Notes: generated by a model from the sequence alone, not told the origin. A stretch of 64,000 nucleotides of DNA from an uncultured Enterobacterales bacterium (GCA_945288535.1 CALYQQ010000001.1:62001-126000); one strand, 5' to 3'. Counted from the stretch's first letter, positions 20,538 to 33,880 are shown. A program made the numbers and translations.

Positions 20538-22412
20538 TTACATATTAGCCGCCGATAACCAAATACCAACAGTACAAAGTACGACGATTACAGCTCCCAT
20601 ACATAACGATATAGCATACCAGCGTAAATGGCCTGTTTGGGTTGATACTGCAACGGTATTACCTGTTTTAGCAATGCCCGAAAATACGTTCATCAGTGAA
20701 TTTAAAGGTTCCTTATGTAATAATTTGGCAATGTACAAATAGGGTTTAACAAAAACTTTGTCGTAAAAAGCATCAAATCCCCATCCTTTATACCACCAGT
20801 AACAGCAGAATCGACCTTTTTCAGATTGCGAAATTTTATTCACCCAATGCTGCCCTTTACCCAGATAAAGATAAACAGCAACTAAAATACCCACGGTTGC
20901 AATAATGCCTGATATAAACTCAAGTGCAATTTTACCGCTATGACTATCTGGCATCGCAGGTAAGACGTAAGCTAATGGTGGTGTAATAAATGCGCCTACA
21001 GCAGTAGACAAAATGATTAATATAATTAAAGGTAAATGGTGAGTAATGCCTTCTACTGAGTGTGCATGGATTTTTTCTTCACCATGGAACACTAAGAAAA
21101 TCATACGGAATGTATATATTGAGGTTAAGAATGCACCACATAGACCGATTACCATTAATCCACTATGTCCATTAGCCATAGCTCCCCAGAGAATTTCATC
21201 TTTACTATAGAAACCTGCAGTAACTAAAGGTAATGCAGCAAGAGCAGCACCACCGACTAAAAATGCAGCGTAAGTTAACGGGATTTTTTTATATAAGCCA
21301 CCCATTTTGAAAATATCTTGTTCATGATGGCAAGCAACAATGACTGAACCTGATGCAAGGAATAATAATGCTTTAAAGAAGGCATGTGTCATGAGATGGA
21401 AAATACTCGCATCCCACGCTTGTACTCCTAATGCTAAAAACATGTAACCTAATTGACTCATTGTCGAATAGGCTAATACACGTTTAATATCGGTTTGTAC
21501 TAATGCCGCACATCCAGCAACAAGAAGTGTTATCGCACCGATACAACCGACGAAATAAAGAACACCTGGGGCAGCGATAAAGATACCATTAGTACGTGCG
21601 ATTAAATAAACACCGGCTGTAACCATCGTTGCCGCATGAATTAATGCAGATACAGGCGTTGGACCAGCCATAGCATCGGCTAACCAAGTATGGAGTGGTA
21701 ACTGTGCTGATTTACCAAATGCGCCACCAACAATCATTAATGCCGCCCAGAAAATTGCTTCACTATGTGCAGTAACCATAGCTGGATTATGTGCTATAAC
21801 ATTAAGCTCGGCAATATCTAACGTTCCAAAATGATTGAATAAGATAAATAAGCCAATGGCTAAAAATACATCACCAATGCGTGTAACAATAAATGCTTTT
21901 ATTGCTGCTGCCCCATTCTTGGGATTAGTATAGTAAAAACCTATTAACAGATAACTACATAAGCCTACCCCTTCCCAACCAAGATAAAGGAGTAAAAGAT
22001 TGTCCGCTAAGACTAAAACCAGCATAAATGCAATAAACAAATTAGTATAGGCGAAAAAGCGAGAATAGCCCTCTTCGCCACGCATATACCAAGATGCAAA
22101 CATATGGATTAAAAAGCCAATACCAACAACAACCGAAATCATTGTTAGAGATAATCCATCCAACGCTAAATTTAATGCAATGTTAAAATCAAAGTTATCG
22201 TGTAGAGGTACATTAATCCACGTCCATAATGGTGTAATAAAACTACCTTCATGAAGATAATAATGTATGATCCATAAGATAAATAACAATGATAGGCCGA
22301 TAGAGCCTACCCCTATTTTAGCTGATGTGTTTTCCGACCAACGTCCGCGAGAAAATGCTAGAAGTAAAAATCCCAACAGAGGAAATAAAATAGTTAAATA
22401 GAGTAAATTCAT
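20538..22412 (-). CDS. nuoL: NADH-quinone oxidoreductase subunit L
   Basis: Distal antiporter-like subunit of complex I carrying the long lateral helix at its C-terminus. It is 624 aa (613 in E. coli). Conserved blocks are [40 protein letters not shown] with the Lys and Pro of the broken helix, [16 protein letters not shown] and [18 protein letters not shown]. The start overlaps the nuoK stop by four bases (ATGA). Confidence 0.97.
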   Translation of the reverse strand: MNLLYLTILFPLLGFLLLAFSRGRWSENTSAKIGVGSIGLSLLFILWIIHYYLHEGSFITPLWTWINVPLHDNFDFNIALNLALDGLSLTMISVVVGIGFLIHMFASWYMRGEEGYSRFFAYTNLFIAFMLVLVLADNLLLLYLGWEGVGLCSYLLIGFYYTNPKNGAAAIKAFIVTRIGDVFLAIGLFILFNHFGTLDIAELNVIAHNPAMVTAHSEAIFWAALMIVGGAFGKSAQLPLHTWLADAMAGPTPVSALIHAATMVTAGVYLIARTNGIFIAAPGVLYFVGCIGAITLLVAGCAALVQTDIKRVLAYSTMSQLGYMFLALGVQAWDASIFHLMTHAFFKALLFLASGSVIVACHHEQDIFKMGGLYKKIPLTYAAFLVGGAALAALPLVTAGFYSKDEILWGAMANGHSGLMVIGLCGAFLTSIYTFRMIFLVFHGEEKIHAHSVEGITHHLPLIILIILSTAVGAFITPPLAYVLPAMPDSHSGKIALEFISGIIATVGILVAVYLYLGKGQHWVNKISQSEKGRFCCYWWYKGWGFDAFYDKVFVKPYLYIAKLLHKEPLNSLMNVFSGIAKTGNTVAVSTQTGHLRWYAISLCMGAVIVVLCTVGIWLSAANM

Positions 22413-22711
22413 CCGCGCATCTCACTGATAGTATCGATGTTTAAAGTATGGCGACGACGGTGAAGTTGTAGCAGTAGGGCAAGTCCAATGCTTGCCTCAG
22501 CAGCCGCCACGCTAATTGCCAAAATATACATAATTTGACCATCAGCCTGTTGCCAATAGCTGCCAGCAACAATAAACGCTAATGCAGCAGCATTCATCAT
22601 GACTTCCAAACTTATTAAAATAAATAACAAATCACGACGGATCATGATACCCGTTAACCCTAAAATAAATAGGATTGAGGCCAAAATTAAGCCATGCTCC
22701 ATTGGGATCAT
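22409..22711 (-). CDS. nuoK: NADH-quinone oxidoreductase subunit K
   Basis: Small three-helix membrane subunit of complex I with the two buried glutamates in [12 protein letters not shown] and [12 protein letters not shown]. Two adjacent ATGs exist (22714 and 22711); the second gives 100 aa and the E. coli-like start [11 protein letters not shown], at better distance from the GGAGG within the end of nuoJ. It overlaps the nuoJ stop and nuoL start, so it is translationally coupled. Confidence 0.95.
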   Translation of the reverse strand: MIPMEHGLILASILFILGLTGIMIRRDLLFILISLEVMMNAAALAFIVAGSYWQQADGQIMYILAISVAAAEASIGLALLLQLHRRRHTLNIDTISEMRG

Positions 22712-23265
22712 CATTTTTCCTCCATTTTATCGATGGTATTGTCATCTTTTTGTTCGCGACCTAAATGGAATGCAACCACTAACCCGCCTAATAGTATCAT
22801 TGATGCTAATTCGGCCATAAGGACATAAGGACCAAACAAACTTATACCAACCAACTTCGGCGTAATTGCTATACCATTAATAGCGGTATTTTTAATAACC
22901 TGTATATTGGGTGCGGTTAAATCAAGATTTACGATCGCCACAATTAACGTAATTAATAAAATACATGACAAAATAGAAGGGCCTATCCATACATCTGGCT
23001 TTAGCCACGCTTTTTCTTGCTCTACAACAGTATTTCCAAGATTTAGCATCATAACAACAAATACAAACAACACCATTATGGCACCAGCATAAACAATGAT
23101 TTCTAACGCGCCAGCAAAATAAGCCCCCAGTGAAAAGAAAACGGCAGATATTGCTAGCAACGATATAATAAAATAAAGCAGTGCTCTTACCGGATGGGTA
23201 TGACTAATCACCCGTAACGTAGCTAAAATAGCGATAGCCGCTGCAAGATAAAATACAAATCCCAT
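22711..23265 (-). CDS. nuoJ: NADH-quinone oxidoreductase subunit J
   Basis: Membrane subunit of complex I next to NuoK and NuoA. It is 184 aa, as in E. coli, with five hydrophobic segments; the block [23 protein letters not shown] (in overlapping parts) carries the pi-bulge tyrosine/glycine region in helix 3. Its last codons, MEEK, contain the ribosome site for nuoK. Confidence 0.96.
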   Translation of the reverse strand: MGFVFYLAAAIAILATLRVISHTHPVRALLYFIISLLAISAVFFSLGAYFAGALEIIVYAGAIMVLFVFVVMMLNLGNTVVEQEKAWLKPDVWIGPSILSCILLITLIVAIVNLDLTAPNIQVIKNTAINGIAITPKLVGISLFGPYVLMAELASMILLGGLVVAFHLGREQKDDNTIDKMEEK

Positions 23266-23274
23266 ATCAGCCCC

Positions 23275-23817
23275 TTATGGCAACAGCCCTTTAACATCTA
23301 TCGGTTTATCTTCATTTTCGGCATCACCTTTCTGCTTACCAGAAACAGCCATTCCAGACATCCGATAAAAATTGTAATCATGATATTTACCTGGTCCTGA
23401 AATTAACAAATCTTCTTTTTCATAAACCAGATCCTGTCGTTTAAAATCAGCCATTTCAAAATCAGGTGTTAACTGTAATGCCGTGGTGGGGCAAGCTTCT
23501 TCACATAATCCACAAAAAATACAACGTGAAAAATTAATTCTGAAAAACTCCGGGTACCAACGACCATCTTCACGTTCAGCTTTTTGTAAAGAGATACATC
23601 CTACTGGACAGACAGCTGCACATAAATTACAGGCTACACAACGTTCATCGCCATCGGGATCACGCGTTAAAACAATACGGCCTCTATAACGAGGTGGCAA
23701 ATTAACCGGCACATCAGGGTACATCTGAGTCGAACGCTTATTAAAAGCATGTTTAAACACCATCCACAAACTTCGTACTTGAGTACCTAAACCAACAATA
23801 AGTTCTTTTAATGTCAT
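23275..23817 (-). CDS. nuoI: NADH-quinone oxidoreductase subunit I, 2[4Fe-4S] ferredoxin
   Basis: Peripheral-arm iron-sulfur subunit carrying clusters N6a and N6b. Two ferredoxin motifs are complete: [15 protein letters not shown] near residues 60-74 and [15 protein letters not shown] near 99-113. It is 180 aa, equal to E. coli. It lies 15 bases after nuoH and 9 before nuoJ. Confidence 0.98.
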   Translation of the reverse strand: MTLKELIVGLGTQVRSLWMVFKHAFNKRSTQMYPDVPVNLPPRYRGRIVLTRDPDGDERCVACNLCAAVCPVGCISLQKAEREDGRWYPEFFRINFSRCIFCGLCEEACPTTALQLTPDFEMADFKRQDLVYEKEDLLISGPGKYHDYNFYRMSGMAVSGKQKGDAENEDKPIDVKGLLP

Positions 23818-23832
23818 GGTTAGATCCGCTCC

Positions 23833-24846
23833 TTATGAGGCATTAAACAAAACGACGGCAGCAGTCGCTAACAGGTTCAATAAAGTTAAAGGTAAGCAGA
23901 TACGCCAGCCAAACGCCATAACTTGGTCATAACGTGGACGTGGTAATGACGCACGGATCAAAATAAAAAAGACCATCCAAAATGCGGTTTTTAATGCAAA
24001 CCAAATAAATGTTGGAATGAATGTTGGTGTTTGCCAACCAAATAAAGTATCAGGAACAGGGCTATACCATCCACCAAAGAATAAAGTGGTTAATAATCCA
24101 GAAACAGTCACAATACCAACATATTCACCAACGAAAAATAAACCAAATTTCATCCCTGAATACTCAATATGAAATCCATCTGCAAGTTCTTGTTCAGCTT
24201 CAGGTTGATCAAAGGGATGGCGGTGACAAACGGCTATGCCTGCCATTAGGAATGTCATAAAGCCGAAAAACTGCGGTATGACATTCCATAACCCATGTTG
24301 AGCTTCAACAATATCACGCATATTAAATGATCCTGTATGCGCAACTATCCCCATTAATGATAATCCGAGAAAAACTTCATAACTTAATGTTTGTGCAGCT
24401 GCACGCATTGCTCCCATGAGTGAATATTTATTATTGCTTGACCAACCTGCAAATAATACGGCATATACAGATAAACCGGCGAGCATCAAGAAAAGTAAGA
24501 TACCAATATTGATATCTGAAATTCCCCATGTGGGTGTAATTGGTACAATTGAAAAGGCTAAAAGCATAGAACTAAAAGCAATTACAGGAGCAATTGTAAA
24601 AATCACTCGATCTGTAAACTGAGGGATCCAATCTTCTTTTGTAAACATCTTTATCATATCAGCGAGAAGCTGCATTGAGCCTCCCCATCCGACACGATTT
24701 GGCCCGTAACGATCCTGAAAGAGTCCTAGCAAACGACGCTCACCAAAACTCATTAATGCTCCGCATGTGACAACGACCAACAGTATAACAAGTGCTTTAG
24801 CGACTGCCGCAGTTATTTCAATAAATTCAGATGAAAATAGACTCAT
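23833..24846 (-). CDS. nuoH: NADH-quinone oxidoreductase subunit H
   Basis: Membrane subunit forming the quinone-binding crevice at the junction with the hydrophilic arm. Blocks [20 protein letters not shown] and [20 protein letters not shown] contain the charged quinone-channel residues. It is 337 aa against 325 in E. coli; the extra residues sit in a loop near 255-275 ([14 protein letters not shown]). The ATG overlaps the nuoG stop by four bases. Confidence 0.97.
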   Translation of the reverse strand: MSLFSSEFIEITAAVAKALVILLVVVTCGALMSFGERRLLGLFQDRYGPNRVGWGGSMQLLADMIKMFTKEDWIPQFTDRVIFTIAPVIAFSSMLLAFSIVPITPTWGISDINIGILLFLMLAGLSVYAVLFAGWSSNNKYSLMGAMRAAAQTLSYEVFLGLSLMGIVAHTGSFNMRDIVEAQHGLWNVIPQFFGFMTFLMAGIAVCHRHPFDQPEAEQELADGFHIEYSGMKFGLFFVGEYVGIVTVSGLLTTLFFGGWYSPVPDTLFGWQTPTFIPTFIWFALKTAFWMVFFILIRASLPRPRYDQVMAFGWRICLPLTLLNLLATAAVVLFNAS

Positions 24847-27623
24847 ACTGCGGTCCTCCGTAATTCGTCAATTTTCTTACCTGCCAGTACGGGTGAAATT
24901 CCAGGCAAACCAAGCGGAAGGCCAACCAAACCACACGGTAAATCTTTACTAATTTTTACCGGAAGTGTAAGCGTTATATCACAAAGCGTTATTACTAAAG
25001 TATCGCCCACTTTTACACCTAATTTATCTGCATCCATTTGATTCAACATAACATAAGCATTTGGCATACGTTTTTGAATTACCTCAGCTCGCTGTGATAA
25101 CTCATCACTACCAAATAAATGGTAATACGGTGCGACATGCCAATCTGTTACTGCTGAACGCTGTGCAGGTATAGTTGTAAAATAGGTAACTGTTGACAAT
25201 TCTGTACTTTTAAATAGCCGAATACCGGGATCACCTGCTCGTAATGGACCACCTACTTCAGCCTGAAAACGATTCCATGCTTGAGGTGAATTCCAGCCAG
25301 GCGCCCAAGCAAAAGGTATTTGTTGACGATCAACTTCCGAACCACTGTAACCTTCCATTGAGAAAGTAAAAGCACTATCTTTATCTTGAGGTTGTCCTTG
25401 TTCGTGAACAGTTAAATTTGCTCGCATAGATGTACGGCCACTATATCGGGCAGGCTGTCTTGCTAAACGCATACCTTTAATACGGAAACTGGCGTCAGGA
25501 GCTGCATCAGCAATCTCACTCAGCTGAGGTAAATCATAACAACATGCACGTATAACTGCATCTAATGTAATATCACCAGCAGGTAAATTAGTGTATTCTG
25601 CATTAATCATCTGCAGCCAACGCCAGCTTTCCAGCATAATGGATTTATTTTCATTACTATCAAGTGTATGAATAAGTTGGCCAGCATCATCACGCGGACG
25701 ATTATCATAATATGCAGGATCAAATACTTGAAAAAAACGTTGCGCACGTCCTTCATTATTGACTAAGGTACCATCACTCTCTGCAAAACTAGCACAAGAA
25801 ATAATCAATTGTGCTTTATCCATAATTGCAGTACGTTGATGATCAATAACAATAAGATGGGTTAATGCTGATAAGGCACTATCAATTTGCCTGGTTGTTG
25901 CGTGACGATAAAGATCGTTTTCCATCACAATTAAGGTATCAACCTGCCCTTGTTCGATGAGGCTAAAGGCATCGTTAATCGTACCCCCACCTATTATGGC
26001 CAAACCGAAACTGTTTGCTTCTGCACCAATACAACTTATGGCAACATCATTATTATGCTGTTTTAATGCTAATGCAACATTAGCTGCAGCTTCAATAACT
26101 GCACGATTACCCGCACCGTTACCTGTAATAATTAATGGTTTTTTGGCCTCTTTTAATGCTTGTGCAATAAGTTTAACTTTCTCTTGTAAATCAGCAGGAA
26201 CATCTGCAACTACCGGTGCATTATTATCAATAGCATGTGCAATAGCAAAACCCAATCGCGCTTGTTCTTGCGCAGTGGCTTTATATGTCCAAGCCGCTAC
26301 ATCATCTAACCGTGTAGAATCAATATGACTTATAAATAAAGGATATTTAGCATGTTGGCCAATATTTTGAATAGCGGCGATTTGCCAATCAGCAACTTTT
26401 TGTGCCGCAGCCATTTCACGAGCTTTACCTTTAACCGCTTGACGCACAGACAATGCAATACGTGCAGCGGTTTGTGTTACATCTTCGCCAAGTATTAAAA
26501 TAGCATCGTAACTTTCTATTTCACGTAAAGATGGTGTATAAATACCACTTTCTCGTAAAATAGTTAGCATCAGTGTTAAACGATTTTGCTCATCTGTATC
26601 AATACCCGTAAAGAAATTTTCACTACCGACAAGATTTCTTAGTGTATAGTTACTTTCAATACTTGCGCGACTCGAACCAATAGCGATAGTTCGTTTTGAT
26701 TGTTTTAAAATTGCGGTTGCTGATAATATGGTTTGTTCCACATCAAGTGCAACAGCGTTATCATTTTTTAATAAACGCGGTTGACGCGGGCGATCTTTTT
26801 GATTGACATAGCCATAACCAAAACGGCCCCGATCACATAAGAAGTAATGATTGACTGCACCGTTATAACGATTCTCAATTCGGCGTAACTCACCATAACG
26901 TTCACCTGGACTGATATTACAACCTACGCTACATTGGTGACAAATACTAGGCGCAAACTGCATATCCCATTTCCGATTATAACGATCAGAATGTGTTTTA
27001 TCAGTAAAAACGCCTGTGGGACAAACTTCGACTAGATTACCAGAAAATTCGTTTTCTAATACACCACTATCTTGGCGGCCAAAATAAACATTATCATGAG
27101 AGCCATAAACACCAAAATCAGTCCCCCCTGCATAATCTTTATAATAACGAACACAACGATAACAGGCGATACAACGGTTCATTTCATGATTGATAAATGG
27201 CCCAAGATCTTGATTATTATGTGTATGCTTATTAAAGCGATATTTACGATAACTGTGACCAGTCATTACTGTCATATCTTGTAAATGACAATTCCCCCCT
27301 TCCTCACAGACAGGACAATCATGAGGGTGATTGAGCATAAGAAATTCTATAACGGTTTCTCTAAATTTCTTTGCATCTTCATCATCAATTGAAATGAACG
27401 CTCCATTTGTCGCGGGCGTCATACATGACATTACAATACGACCCCGTTTATCGTCCGCATTCTGATACTGCTTAACCGCACATTGGCGGCAAGCGCCGAC
27501 GCTTCCCATCGCCGGATGCCAGCAAAAATAAGGAATATCAAGACCTAATGACAGACACGCCTCTAATAAATTGTCTGCACCATCCACTTCATATTCTTTG
27601 CCGTCTATATGAATCGTTGCCAT
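24843..27623 (-). CDS. nuoG: NADH-quinone oxidoreductase subunit G
   Basis: Large iron-sulfur subunit of the peripheral arm. The N-terminal 2Fe-2S domain ([15 protein letters not shown]), the His-Cys3 cluster ([18 protein letters not shown]), the double 4Fe-4S motif ([15 protein letters not shown]) and the extra N7 site ([12 protein letters not shown]) are all present, followed by a molybdopterin-oxidoreductase-like domain. A second ATG three codons in matches the E. coli start MATIH and has AGGAAG at 10 bases; the first ATG is too close to it. It is 926 aa against 908, with an insertion around [10 protein letters not shown]. Confidence 0.96.
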   Translation of the reverse strand: MATIHIDGKEYEVDGADNLLEACLSLGLDIPYFCWHPAMGSVGACRQCAVKQYQNADDKRGRIVMSCMTPATNGAFISIDDEDAKKFRETVIEFLMLNHPHDCPVCEEGGNCHLQDMTVMTGHSYRKYRFNKHTHNNQDLGPFINHEMNRCIACYRCVRYYKDYAGGTDFGVYGSHDNVYFGRQDSGVLENEFSGNLVEVCPTGVFTDKTHSDRYNRKWDMQFAPSICHQCSVGCNISPGERYGELRRIENRYNGAVNHYFLCDRGRFGYGYVNQKDRPRQPRLLKNDNAVALDVEQTILSATAILKQSKRTIAIGSSRASIESNYTLRNLVGSENFFTGIDTDEQNRLTLMLTILRESGIYTPSLREIESYDAILILGEDVTQTAARIALSVRQAVKGKAREMAAAQKVADWQIAAIQNIGQHAKYPLFISHIDSTRLDDVAAWTYKATAQEQARLGFAIAHAIDNNAPVVADVPADLQEKVKLIAQALKEAKKPLIITGNGAGNRAVIEAAANVALALKQHNNDVAISCIGAEANSFGLAIIGGGTINDAFSLIEQGQVDTLIVMENDLYRHATTRQIDSALSALTHLIVIDHQRTAIMDKAQLIISCASFAESDGTLVNNEGRAQRFFQVFDPAYYDNRPRDDAGQLIHTLDSNENKSIMLESWRWLQMINAEYTNLPAGDITLDAVIRACCYDLPQLSEIADAAPDASFRIKGMRLARQPARYSGRTSMRANLTVHEQGQPQDKDSAFTFSMEGYSGSEVDRQQIPFAWAPGWNSPQAWNRFQAEVGGPLRAGDPGIRLFKSTELSTVTYFTTIPAQRSAVTDWHVAPYYHLFGSDELSQRAEVIQKRMPNAYVMLNQMDADKLGVKVGDTLVITLCDITLTLPVKISKDLPCGLVGLPLGLPGISPVLAGKKIDELRRTAV

Positions 27624-27766
27624 AGTCAGCATGCTTCCTGTTTACCGCTAATTGCGGATAAATAACATAAAAATTTGTTTAATTGATGATCATGATTGGT
27701 ACTGGGCCCACAACACCCGGTCTATTTTAGCAATCTGACGAAATATCAGATAACTATGCCATCATG

Positions 27767-29119
27767 CTACCAACGCTCATGTAATAAATTCGGTTGAATA
27801 CCTGAAATTGCTTTTAAATTGTTTATTCGTTGCTCAGAGATGCCAGCTTCGAATTCAGAACGAAAATATTTAATGGCACTTTGTAAAGGTTCAACTGCCC
27901 CTGGTGCTAACGCACAAAAGGTATTTCCTGGTCCTAACATCTTGCATAAATGCTCGAGTGTTTCAATATCACCAGGCTGACCCTCACCACGTTCAAGTGC
28001 TCTTAATAATTTTACTGACCATGGTAATCCCTGACGACAAGGTGTACACCAACCACAAGATTCTCGTGCAAAAAACTCTTCGAGATTGCGAGTTAAACTC
28101 ACCATATTGATTTTATCATCAACAGCCATAGCCAGTGCTGTACCTAAACGACTACCTGCTTTTGCGATATTCGGAAAATCCATAGGAAGATCTAGATGAC
28201 TTTCTGTTAAAAAATCTGTCCCAGCACCACCTGGCTGCCAGGCTTTTAATTTCAAACCGTCTTGCATTCCCCCAGCATAATCTTCAAGCAATTCACGTGC
28301 TGTAATACCAAAGGGTAATTCCCATAAACCAGGATTTTTTACACGGCCGGAAAACCCCATTAATTTGGTACCGGTATTAACGCTTTTACCTGCCGATAGC
28401 CCCTTATACCATTCAGAACCATGCTCCATAATTGCCGGCACATTACATAACGTTTCAACGTTATTAACACAAGTAGGTTTTCCCCATGCACCTGCCGTTG
28501 CCGGAAAAGGGGGTTTCGAGCGAGGATTTGCCCGACGCCCCTCTAATGAGTTAATAAGTGCAGTTTCTTCACCACAGATATAACGACCCGCTCCGGTATG
28601 GACAAATAATTCAAAATCAAAGCCACTACCTAAAATATTTTTTCCTAAAAACCCAGCCCGTTTTGCTTCAGCTATCGCTTTATTGAGATGAAGTGCAGCA
28701 TCATGGTATTCACCACGAATAAAGATGTACCCTCGATAGGCTTTAAGCGCATAGGCACTGATCAGCATCCCCTCAATTAAAAGATGAGGAAGTTGTTCCA
28801 TAAGTAAGCGATCTTTATAGGTACCTGGCTCCATTTCATCGGCATTACATAAAATATAACGAATATTCATGCTTTCATCTGCCGGCATTAAGCTCCATTT
28901 TAAACCAGTAGAAAAACCTGCACCTCCACGACCATTTAATCCTGATTCTTTAACTTCATTGATGATTTCTGTCGAATTAAAGTTTTTTAATGCTTTTTCT
29001 GCGCCGATATAACCATTTTTATTACGGTATTCGTCAAACCAGACAACCTGTTGATCATCACGCAAACGCCAGGTTAACGGATGCGTTTCAGCAGTTCGAT
29101 TAATTATTGCTCTGCTCAT
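27767..29119 (-). CDS. nuoF: NADH-quinone oxidoreductase subunit F
   Basis: NADH- and FMN-binding subunit, the electron entry point of complex I. The nucleotide site reads [16 protein letters not shown], the FMN site [14 protein letters not shown] and [15 protein letters not shown], and the N3 4Fe-4S site [12 protein letters not shown]. It is 450 aa (445 in E. coli). The start overlaps the nuoE stop by four bases. A 143-base gap separates it from the nuoG start. Confidence 0.97.
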   Translation of the reverse strand: MSRAIINRTAETHPLTWRLRDDQQVVWFDEYRNKNGYIGAEKALKNFNSTEIINEVKESGLNGRGGAGFSTGLKWSLMPADESMNIRYILCNADEMEPGTYKDRLLMEQLPHLLIEGMLISAYALKAYRGYIFIRGEYHDAALHLNKAIAEAKRAGFLGKNILGSGFDFELFVHTGAGRYICGEETALINSLEGRRANPRSKPPFPATAGAWGKPTCVNNVETLCNVPAIMEHGSEWYKGLSAGKSVNTGTKLMGFSGRVKNPGLWELPFGITARELLEDYAGGMQDGLKLKAWQPGGAGTDFLTESHLDLPMDFPNIAKAGSRLGTALAMAVDDKINMVSLTRNLEEFFARESCGWCTPCRQGLPWSVKLLRALERGEGQPGDIETLEHLCKMLGPGNTFCALAPGAVEPLQSAIKYFRSEFEAGISEQRINNLKAISGIQPNLLHERW

Positions 29120-29613
29120 TGATATTGCTCCAGTATTTTATCAAGCTCTTCTGGCGTTACATGTTCAAATGTATCTTGATCAACCATCATACTTGGACCT
29201 TTATCACAGTTCCCTAAGCAACATACGGGCAGCAATGTGAACCGACCATCAAATGTGGTTTCACCCGGTTTTATTTTTAATTTCGTTTCTAACGCAGCTT
29301 GCACTTTTTGGTAGCCGTTAATGTAGCAAACAACACTGTCACAGTATTTAACGACATGACGGCCGACCGGTCTCCGGTAAATTTGACTATAAAATGTCGC
29401 CACACCTTCAACATCACTGGCTGGAATACCTAAAATGTTAGCAATTGCATCAATCGCTTGATCTGGAACCCAACCTCGTTCTTTCTGAACGATTTTCAAT
29501 GCTTCTATAGATGCTGCTCTAGGATCTTCATAGTGTGATTTCTCATGCTCGATAGCATAGCGTTCAGCTTCACTAAGCGAAAAAGTTTGCGGTACTGCTG
29601 TCTGTTCAGTCAT
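29116..29613 (-). CDS. nuoE: NADH-quinone oxidoreductase subunit E
   Basis: Thioredoxin-fold 2Fe-2S subunit (cluster N1a) paired with NuoF. The ligands are in [10 protein letters not shown] and [14 protein letters not shown]. It is 165 aa (166 in E. coli). Two bases separate its start from the nuoCD stop. Confidence 0.97.
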   Translation of the reverse strand: MTEQTAVPQTFSLSEAERYAIEHEKSHYEDPRAASIEALKIVQKERGWVPDQAIDAIANILGIPASDVEGVATFYSQIYRRPVGRHVVKYCDSVVCYINGYQKVQAALETKLKIKPGETTFDGRFTLLPVCCLGNCDKGPSMMVDQDTFEHVTPEELDKILEQYQ

Positions 29614-29615
29614 TT

Positions 29616-31412
29616 TTAACGATCCACATCTGACATAACAAAATCAATGCTGCCCAGATAAACAATCAAATCTGACACTAGGCAGCCGCGAATGACGGAC
29701 GGAATCTGTTGAAGATGCGTAAAACTTGGCGTGCGTACCCGAGTACGATAGCTCATCGTTCCACCATCACTAGTCAGATAATAACTATTGATTCCTTTTG
29801 TCGCTTCCACCATTTGATAGGCTTCATTAGCAGGCATTACCGGTCCCCATGATACTTGTAAAAAATGATTAATTAAGGTATCGATATGTTGCAATGTTCG
29901 CTCTTTAGGTGGTGGAGTAGTAAGCGGATGATCAGCCTTAAAGGGACCTTCAGGCATATTATTCAGGCACTGTTCAAGAATACGCATACTTTGACGAAGC
30001 TCTTCGACTTTTACCATAACACGATCATAACAATCGCCATTTTGCGCGATAGGAATATCAAACTCAAAATTTTCATAACCTGAATATGGACGTGCTTTAC
30101 GTAGATCAAACTCCACGCCTGTAGCTCTTAAGCCTCCACCGGTTACCCCCCATGCTAATGCTTCTTCTTTAGTATAACTAGCAACACCTACAGTACGGCC
30201 TTTCAGGATAGTGTTTTTTAAAGCCGCTGTAATATAATCATTAAAGCGTGTAGGTAACCAATCAAGAAATTCTCGTAATAAACGATGCCAACCGATAGGC
30301 AAGTCATGAGCAACGCCCCCGATGCGAAACCAAGCAGGATGCATTCGAAAGCCAGTAATTGCTTCAATGACGTCGTAAACTTTTTGGCGATCAACAAACA
30401 TAAAGAAAATCGGTGTCATTGCACCAACATCTTGAATATAGGTTGCTATATATAATAAATGGCTATTTATACGAAATAATTCTGCCAGCATAACACGTAT
30501 TACTTTTACGCGATCAGGAACCTCAATACCTGCTAACTTTTCTACTGCCAATACATAAGGCAGTTCATTCATACAGCCACCCAGATATTCTATGCGGTCC
30601 GTATAAGGAATATAACTATGCCATGATTGTCGTTCAGCCATCTTTTCTGCACCACGATGGTGGTAACCGATATCAGGTACACAATCAACGATTTTTTCAC
30701 CATCGAGCTGAAGCATAATACGAAAAGCGCCATGTGAAGATGGATGATTTGGCCCCATATTAAGAAACATATAATCTTCATTTGCAGTGCCGCGTTTCAT
30801 TCCCCACGCTTCAGGTTTGAAAACGGCCATTTCCATCTCATAATCTTGCTTAGCACGCGTAAGTAAATAAGGTGCGTTATCGGTAGCTCTGGCTGGATAA
30901 TCTTTACGTAATGGATGACCTTCCCAGTAAGAAGGCATCATAATGCGGGTTAAGTGCGGATGACCACTAAAATCAATACCAAAAAGATCCCATACTTCTC
31001 TTTCATACCAATTAGCATTAGGAAAAAGAGATGTAATACTTGGAATAGTTAGATCTTTTTCATTAAGTGCCACCTTAATCATAATGTCACTATTACGATC
31101 AATGGAAAGCAACTGATAAAACACAGTAAAGTCGGCAGCAGGTAAACTATCGCGGTGCACTCGAAGACGTTCATCAATACCATGTAAGTCTAACAACATA
31201 ACATAGGGTTTTGGCAGCTTCCGTAAAAATGTCACGATGTCTACTAGTTGTTCGCGTTTAACCCAAATAACCGGCATCCCGGTCCGGGTAGGTTGAACTG
31301 TAAAAGCTTTTGGCCCAAAACGAGTGTTCAATTCATTAATCACAGGATCATTCAAATGATCTTTGGTTTGCCAGATTGGTTGGGCAAGCTCTTGCGTCGT
31401 CGGTTCTGTCAT
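29616..31412 (-). CDS. nuoC: NADH-quinone oxidoreductase fused subunit CD
   Basis: Fused 30-kDa (NuoC) and 49-kDa (NuoD) subunits, the form found in enteric bacteria. The NuoC part ends around [10 protein letters not shown]. The NuoD part contains [20 protein letters not shown], with the quinone-site histidine, and [12 protein letters not shown], and ends in [14 protein letters not shown]. It is 598 aa. The fusion itself supports an enterobacterial origin. It lies 36 bases after nuoB. Confidence 0.97.
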   Translation of the reverse strand: MTEPTTQELAQPIWQTKDHLNDPVINELNTRFGPKAFTVQPTRTGMPVIWVKREQLVDIVTFLRKLPKPYVMLLDLHGIDERLRVHRDSLPAADFTVFYQLLSIDRNSDIMIKVALNEKDLTIPSITSLFPNANWYEREVWDLFGIDFSGHPHLTRIMMPSYWEGHPLRKDYPARATDNAPYLLTRAKQDYEMEMAVFKPEAWGMKRGTANEDYMFLNMGPNHPSSHGAFRIMLQLDGEKIVDCVPDIGYHHRGAEKMAERQSWHSYIPYTDRIEYLGGCMNELPYVLAVEKLAGIEVPDRVKVIRVMLAELFRINSHLLYIATYIQDVGAMTPIFFMFVDRQKVYDVIEAITGFRMHPAWFRIGGVAHDLPIGWHRLLREFLDWLPTRFNDYITAALKNTILKGRTVGVASYTKEEALAWGVTGGGLRATGVEFDLRKARPYSGYENFEFDIPIAQNGDCYDRVMVKVEELRQSMRILEQCLNNMPEGPFKADHPLTTPPPKERTLQHIDTLINHFLQVSWGPVMPANEAYQMVEATKGINSYYLTSDGGTMSYRTRVRTPSFTHLQQIPSVIRGCLVSDLIVYLGSIDFVMSDVDR

Positions 31413-31448
31413 ATTATTGTCGTCGCTTAAACTTAAAAAATAAATTCA

Positions 31449-32120
31449 TTACAGCTTATCAGGTGTGCGTAGGGTTGTTATCGCAATACGTTCACCACGT
31501 TTACGCTCTTTTTCCGATCGCATATCAGCACGATAAACACCTTGATCGCCAACAACCCAGGAGAGTGGACGGCGTTCTTTTCCTACTGATTCTTGCAATA
31601 ATAACAAGGCTTGCATATACGCCTCTGGGCGAGGTGGGCAACCAGGAATATAAACATCAACGGGCAAAAATTTATCAACACCTTGCACAACTGAATAAAT
31701 ATCGTACATACCGCCAGAATTAGCGCAGGCACCCATACTAATGACCCATTTAGGTTCTAACATTTGTTCATATAGACGTTGAACAACAGGCGCCATTTTC
31801 AGAAAAACAGTACCCGCAACAACCATAAAATCAGCTTGTCGAGGTGATGCCCGCAATACTTCGGAACCGAAACGTGCTACATCGTGTTGAGCTGTAAATG
31901 AAGTTGTCATTTCAACATAGCAACAAGATAAACCAAAGTTATATGGCCATAAAGAATTTTTGCGCCCCCAATTAACGACATTATGTAAAGCTTGGTCTAG
32001 CTTTCCCATATAAATACCACGATGAGCATCTTGTTCAGCTTGCTCAACAGTAACGATTTCCTGTTGCTGTTGTGGATACGTCTCTTTATCAAGATCTACG
32101 CGAGTAAGCGTATATTTCAT
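31449..32120 (-). CDS. nuoB: NADH-quinone oxidoreductase subunit B
   Basis: Subunit carrying cluster N2, the last iron-sulfur centre before quinone. The ligands are the tandem cysteines of GLSCCYVEM, plus [13 protein letters not shown] and [10 protein letters not shown]. The open frame extends upstream to 32213 into nuoA, but ATG 32120 (MKYTLTRVD) has GAGGC ahead of it and matches the E. coli start, giving 223 aa (220 in E. coli). Confidence 0.97.
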   Translation of the reverse strand: MKYTLTRVDLDKETYPQQQQEIVTVEQAEQDAHRGIYMGKLDQALHNVVNWGRKNSLWPYNFGLSCCYVEMTTSFTAQHDVARFGSEVLRASPRQADFMVVAGTVFLKMAPVVQRLYEQMLEPKWVISMGACANSGGMYDIYSVVQGVDKFLPVDVYIPGCPPRPEAYMQALLLLQESVGKERRPLSWVVGDQGVYRADMRSEKERKRGERIAITTLRTPDKL

Positions 32121-32136
32121 TTTTAGCCTCGCTCTA

Positions 32137-32565
32137 TTACTGCTGTAGATGAGTTTGTTGAACTTTATTGAGATTGCGTTTAGAACGTTCAGGTACCCAA
32201 TCAAGGGCACCAATACGTACTAAATAATACAATCCAGCAAGTAAGGTAATAATAAAGACGGTTGCGCCAATAAAGCCTATCCAACCAACTTCTCTGACTG
32301 ATACTGCCCATGCGAATAAAAATAACGCTTCAACGTCAAAAATCACAAAGAACATAGCAACCAAATAAAATTGAGATGAGAATCGAATACGGGCCGTTCC
32401 AACTGAATCAAGCCCTGATTCATAGGGTACATGTTTTGCTCGAGCTTTAGCGCGGCCACCAAGAAAACGAGCAGCAACTAACATTAATGAACAGAGCCCT
32501 AAAGCAGCAATGACATAAATCGTAAACGCCCAATTATGGGCAAGATTTTCTATAGGCATGTGCAT
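32137..32565 (-). CDS. nuoA: NADH-quinone oxidoreductase subunit A
   Basis: Three-helix membrane subunit and first gene of the operon. Typical blocks are [20 protein letters not shown] and [14 protein letters not shown] with the conserved acidic membrane residues. It is 142 aa (147 in E. coli). ATG 32565 follows AAAGAG; a second ATG two codons on is possible. The nuo promoter must lie in the long spacer upstream. Confidence 0.96.
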   Translation of the reverse strand: MHMPIENLAHNWAFTIYVIAALGLCSLMLVAARFLGGRAKARAKHVPYESGLDSVGTARIRFSSQFYLVAMFFVIFDVEALFLFAWAVSVREVGWIGFIGATVFIITLLAGLYYLVRIGALDWVPERSKRNLNKVQQTHLQQ

Positions 32566-33880
32566 GTTTACTCTTTAAGTATGTTAAGTATGATTAATAA
32601 TCATAATAAATAATTGAACTATTTTAATTGGTGTATCGAAAAATAATACTACTATTATTATGGAATTATGAGATTTAAATCAAAGATTATTCGATTAATA
32701 CCCTAATTATATCAAAATGATAATATGTACGATTAGTTATTATGAAAAGTCATGTTGACTATTTAACAAAATAATAAGATTTGTAATAATTTAAAAATAG
32801 AGCGTTATATTTATTTATATGTTGATGATTGTGACATTTTTTAGTGAGTTTTCACTAACCCAAAAGGGTTAAATATATAGTAGAATCGAAAAAATGGCTA
32901 TTTTTCATTAGATGGAAATAATTATCATTCTATTATAACTATGACTATGTATTATAAATTTTCTAATAATATATTTATGATCAAATAATAAAAGATTTGC
33001 ACTCTTTTCTTTTAATAATAACTATTAATTACTTCTAAAGAATAATATGCTAAATAAATAATGAAGCATTGATATTAAATTTATAACGCTAAGATCACAT
33101 AAACGATAAAAATATAAATGAATATTGTCAAGCAAGAAGATTATAGGATGGTTTATATATTTTTTGTATTATTTATCACATCTCACATATTTAATTATAA
33201 TTACGGTGTTTAAATGATGAGTCAGTTAAGCCATCTTTTTTAATAAAACCACTTATACAATAACAAGATAAATTTTGATTACTTTTCTTATAATCATCTC
33301 ACATAATGTGACGTATGTTTTTAGCATTTGAGAGGCTATCACTAAATCATATTATATTGAAATTTATTATAAAAATAGCAATAGACTCTTTCATCTATTT
33401 TATTCATGAAGATGTCAATAAAATTTTTAATATTTATTGCAAAATTCCTTTTGAAATGCCCATAAAACAGAGTAGATTATCTTCACTACTTATCATATTG
33501 ATAATAAGTAAACTAAGTTACGCATTCATAGTAGCAATTTTGCTGTGTAAAATAGTATCAATATCGTTATTGCTATTAAATTTACTCTAAATCATGCTAT
33601 GTAAAGTGGATGCTATTTATTAATTTTATATAAAACAGTAAGATAACTTTATTTCTAACAGCGTTTAGTTTAATCAGTAAATATGCGTTTTGCTATAATT
33701 ATTGTTTTAGGCTAACGAACTATACTCTGTTTAGGTTACAAAGCAGTTTATGCGATAACCTCAGGGTAATAAAGGTATTATGTACTGTATACATCGGATA
33801 ATTTACATTCAATTAATGTTATCTATCTGTAATCTCTATATCTATGAATGAACAAAATTAACTAAGATAAGGCGCCATCC
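32566..33880. other. 1.3-kb divergent spacer between nuoA and alaA
   Basis: No credible gene. E. coli carries the LysR-type regulator lrhA here; I see no LrhA motif or remnant on either strand. The 91-codon frame at 33315-33590 is a low-complexity, Ile/Leu/Ser-rich translation of AT sequence without a ribosome site. It must contain the nuo promoter (leftward) and the alaA promoter (rightward). A weak 6-bp stem (AGGTTA/TAACCT) lies at 33733-33761. Confidence 0.6.

Noticed and set aside
25957-26328. 123-codon plus-strand frame opposite nuoG
   Set aside because: It is antisense to a strongly conserved gene; the frame is a codon-bias shadow.
27624-27766. 143-base gap between nuoF and nuoG as a possible regulatory RNA
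   Set aside because: It contains only a short 6-bp stem (ATCTGA/TCAGAT, 27733-27751). Spacers of this size inside nuo operons are not unusual.
32121-32213. Upstream extension of nuoB into nuoA
   Set aside because: The extra 31 residues are translated from nuoA in another frame. ATG 32120 has a ribosome site and matches the family start.
33315-33590. 91-codon plus-strand frame in the nuoA-alaA spacer
   Set aside because: The product is low-complexity Ile/Leu/Ser/Lys-rich as expected from AT-rich DNA, with no ribosome site.
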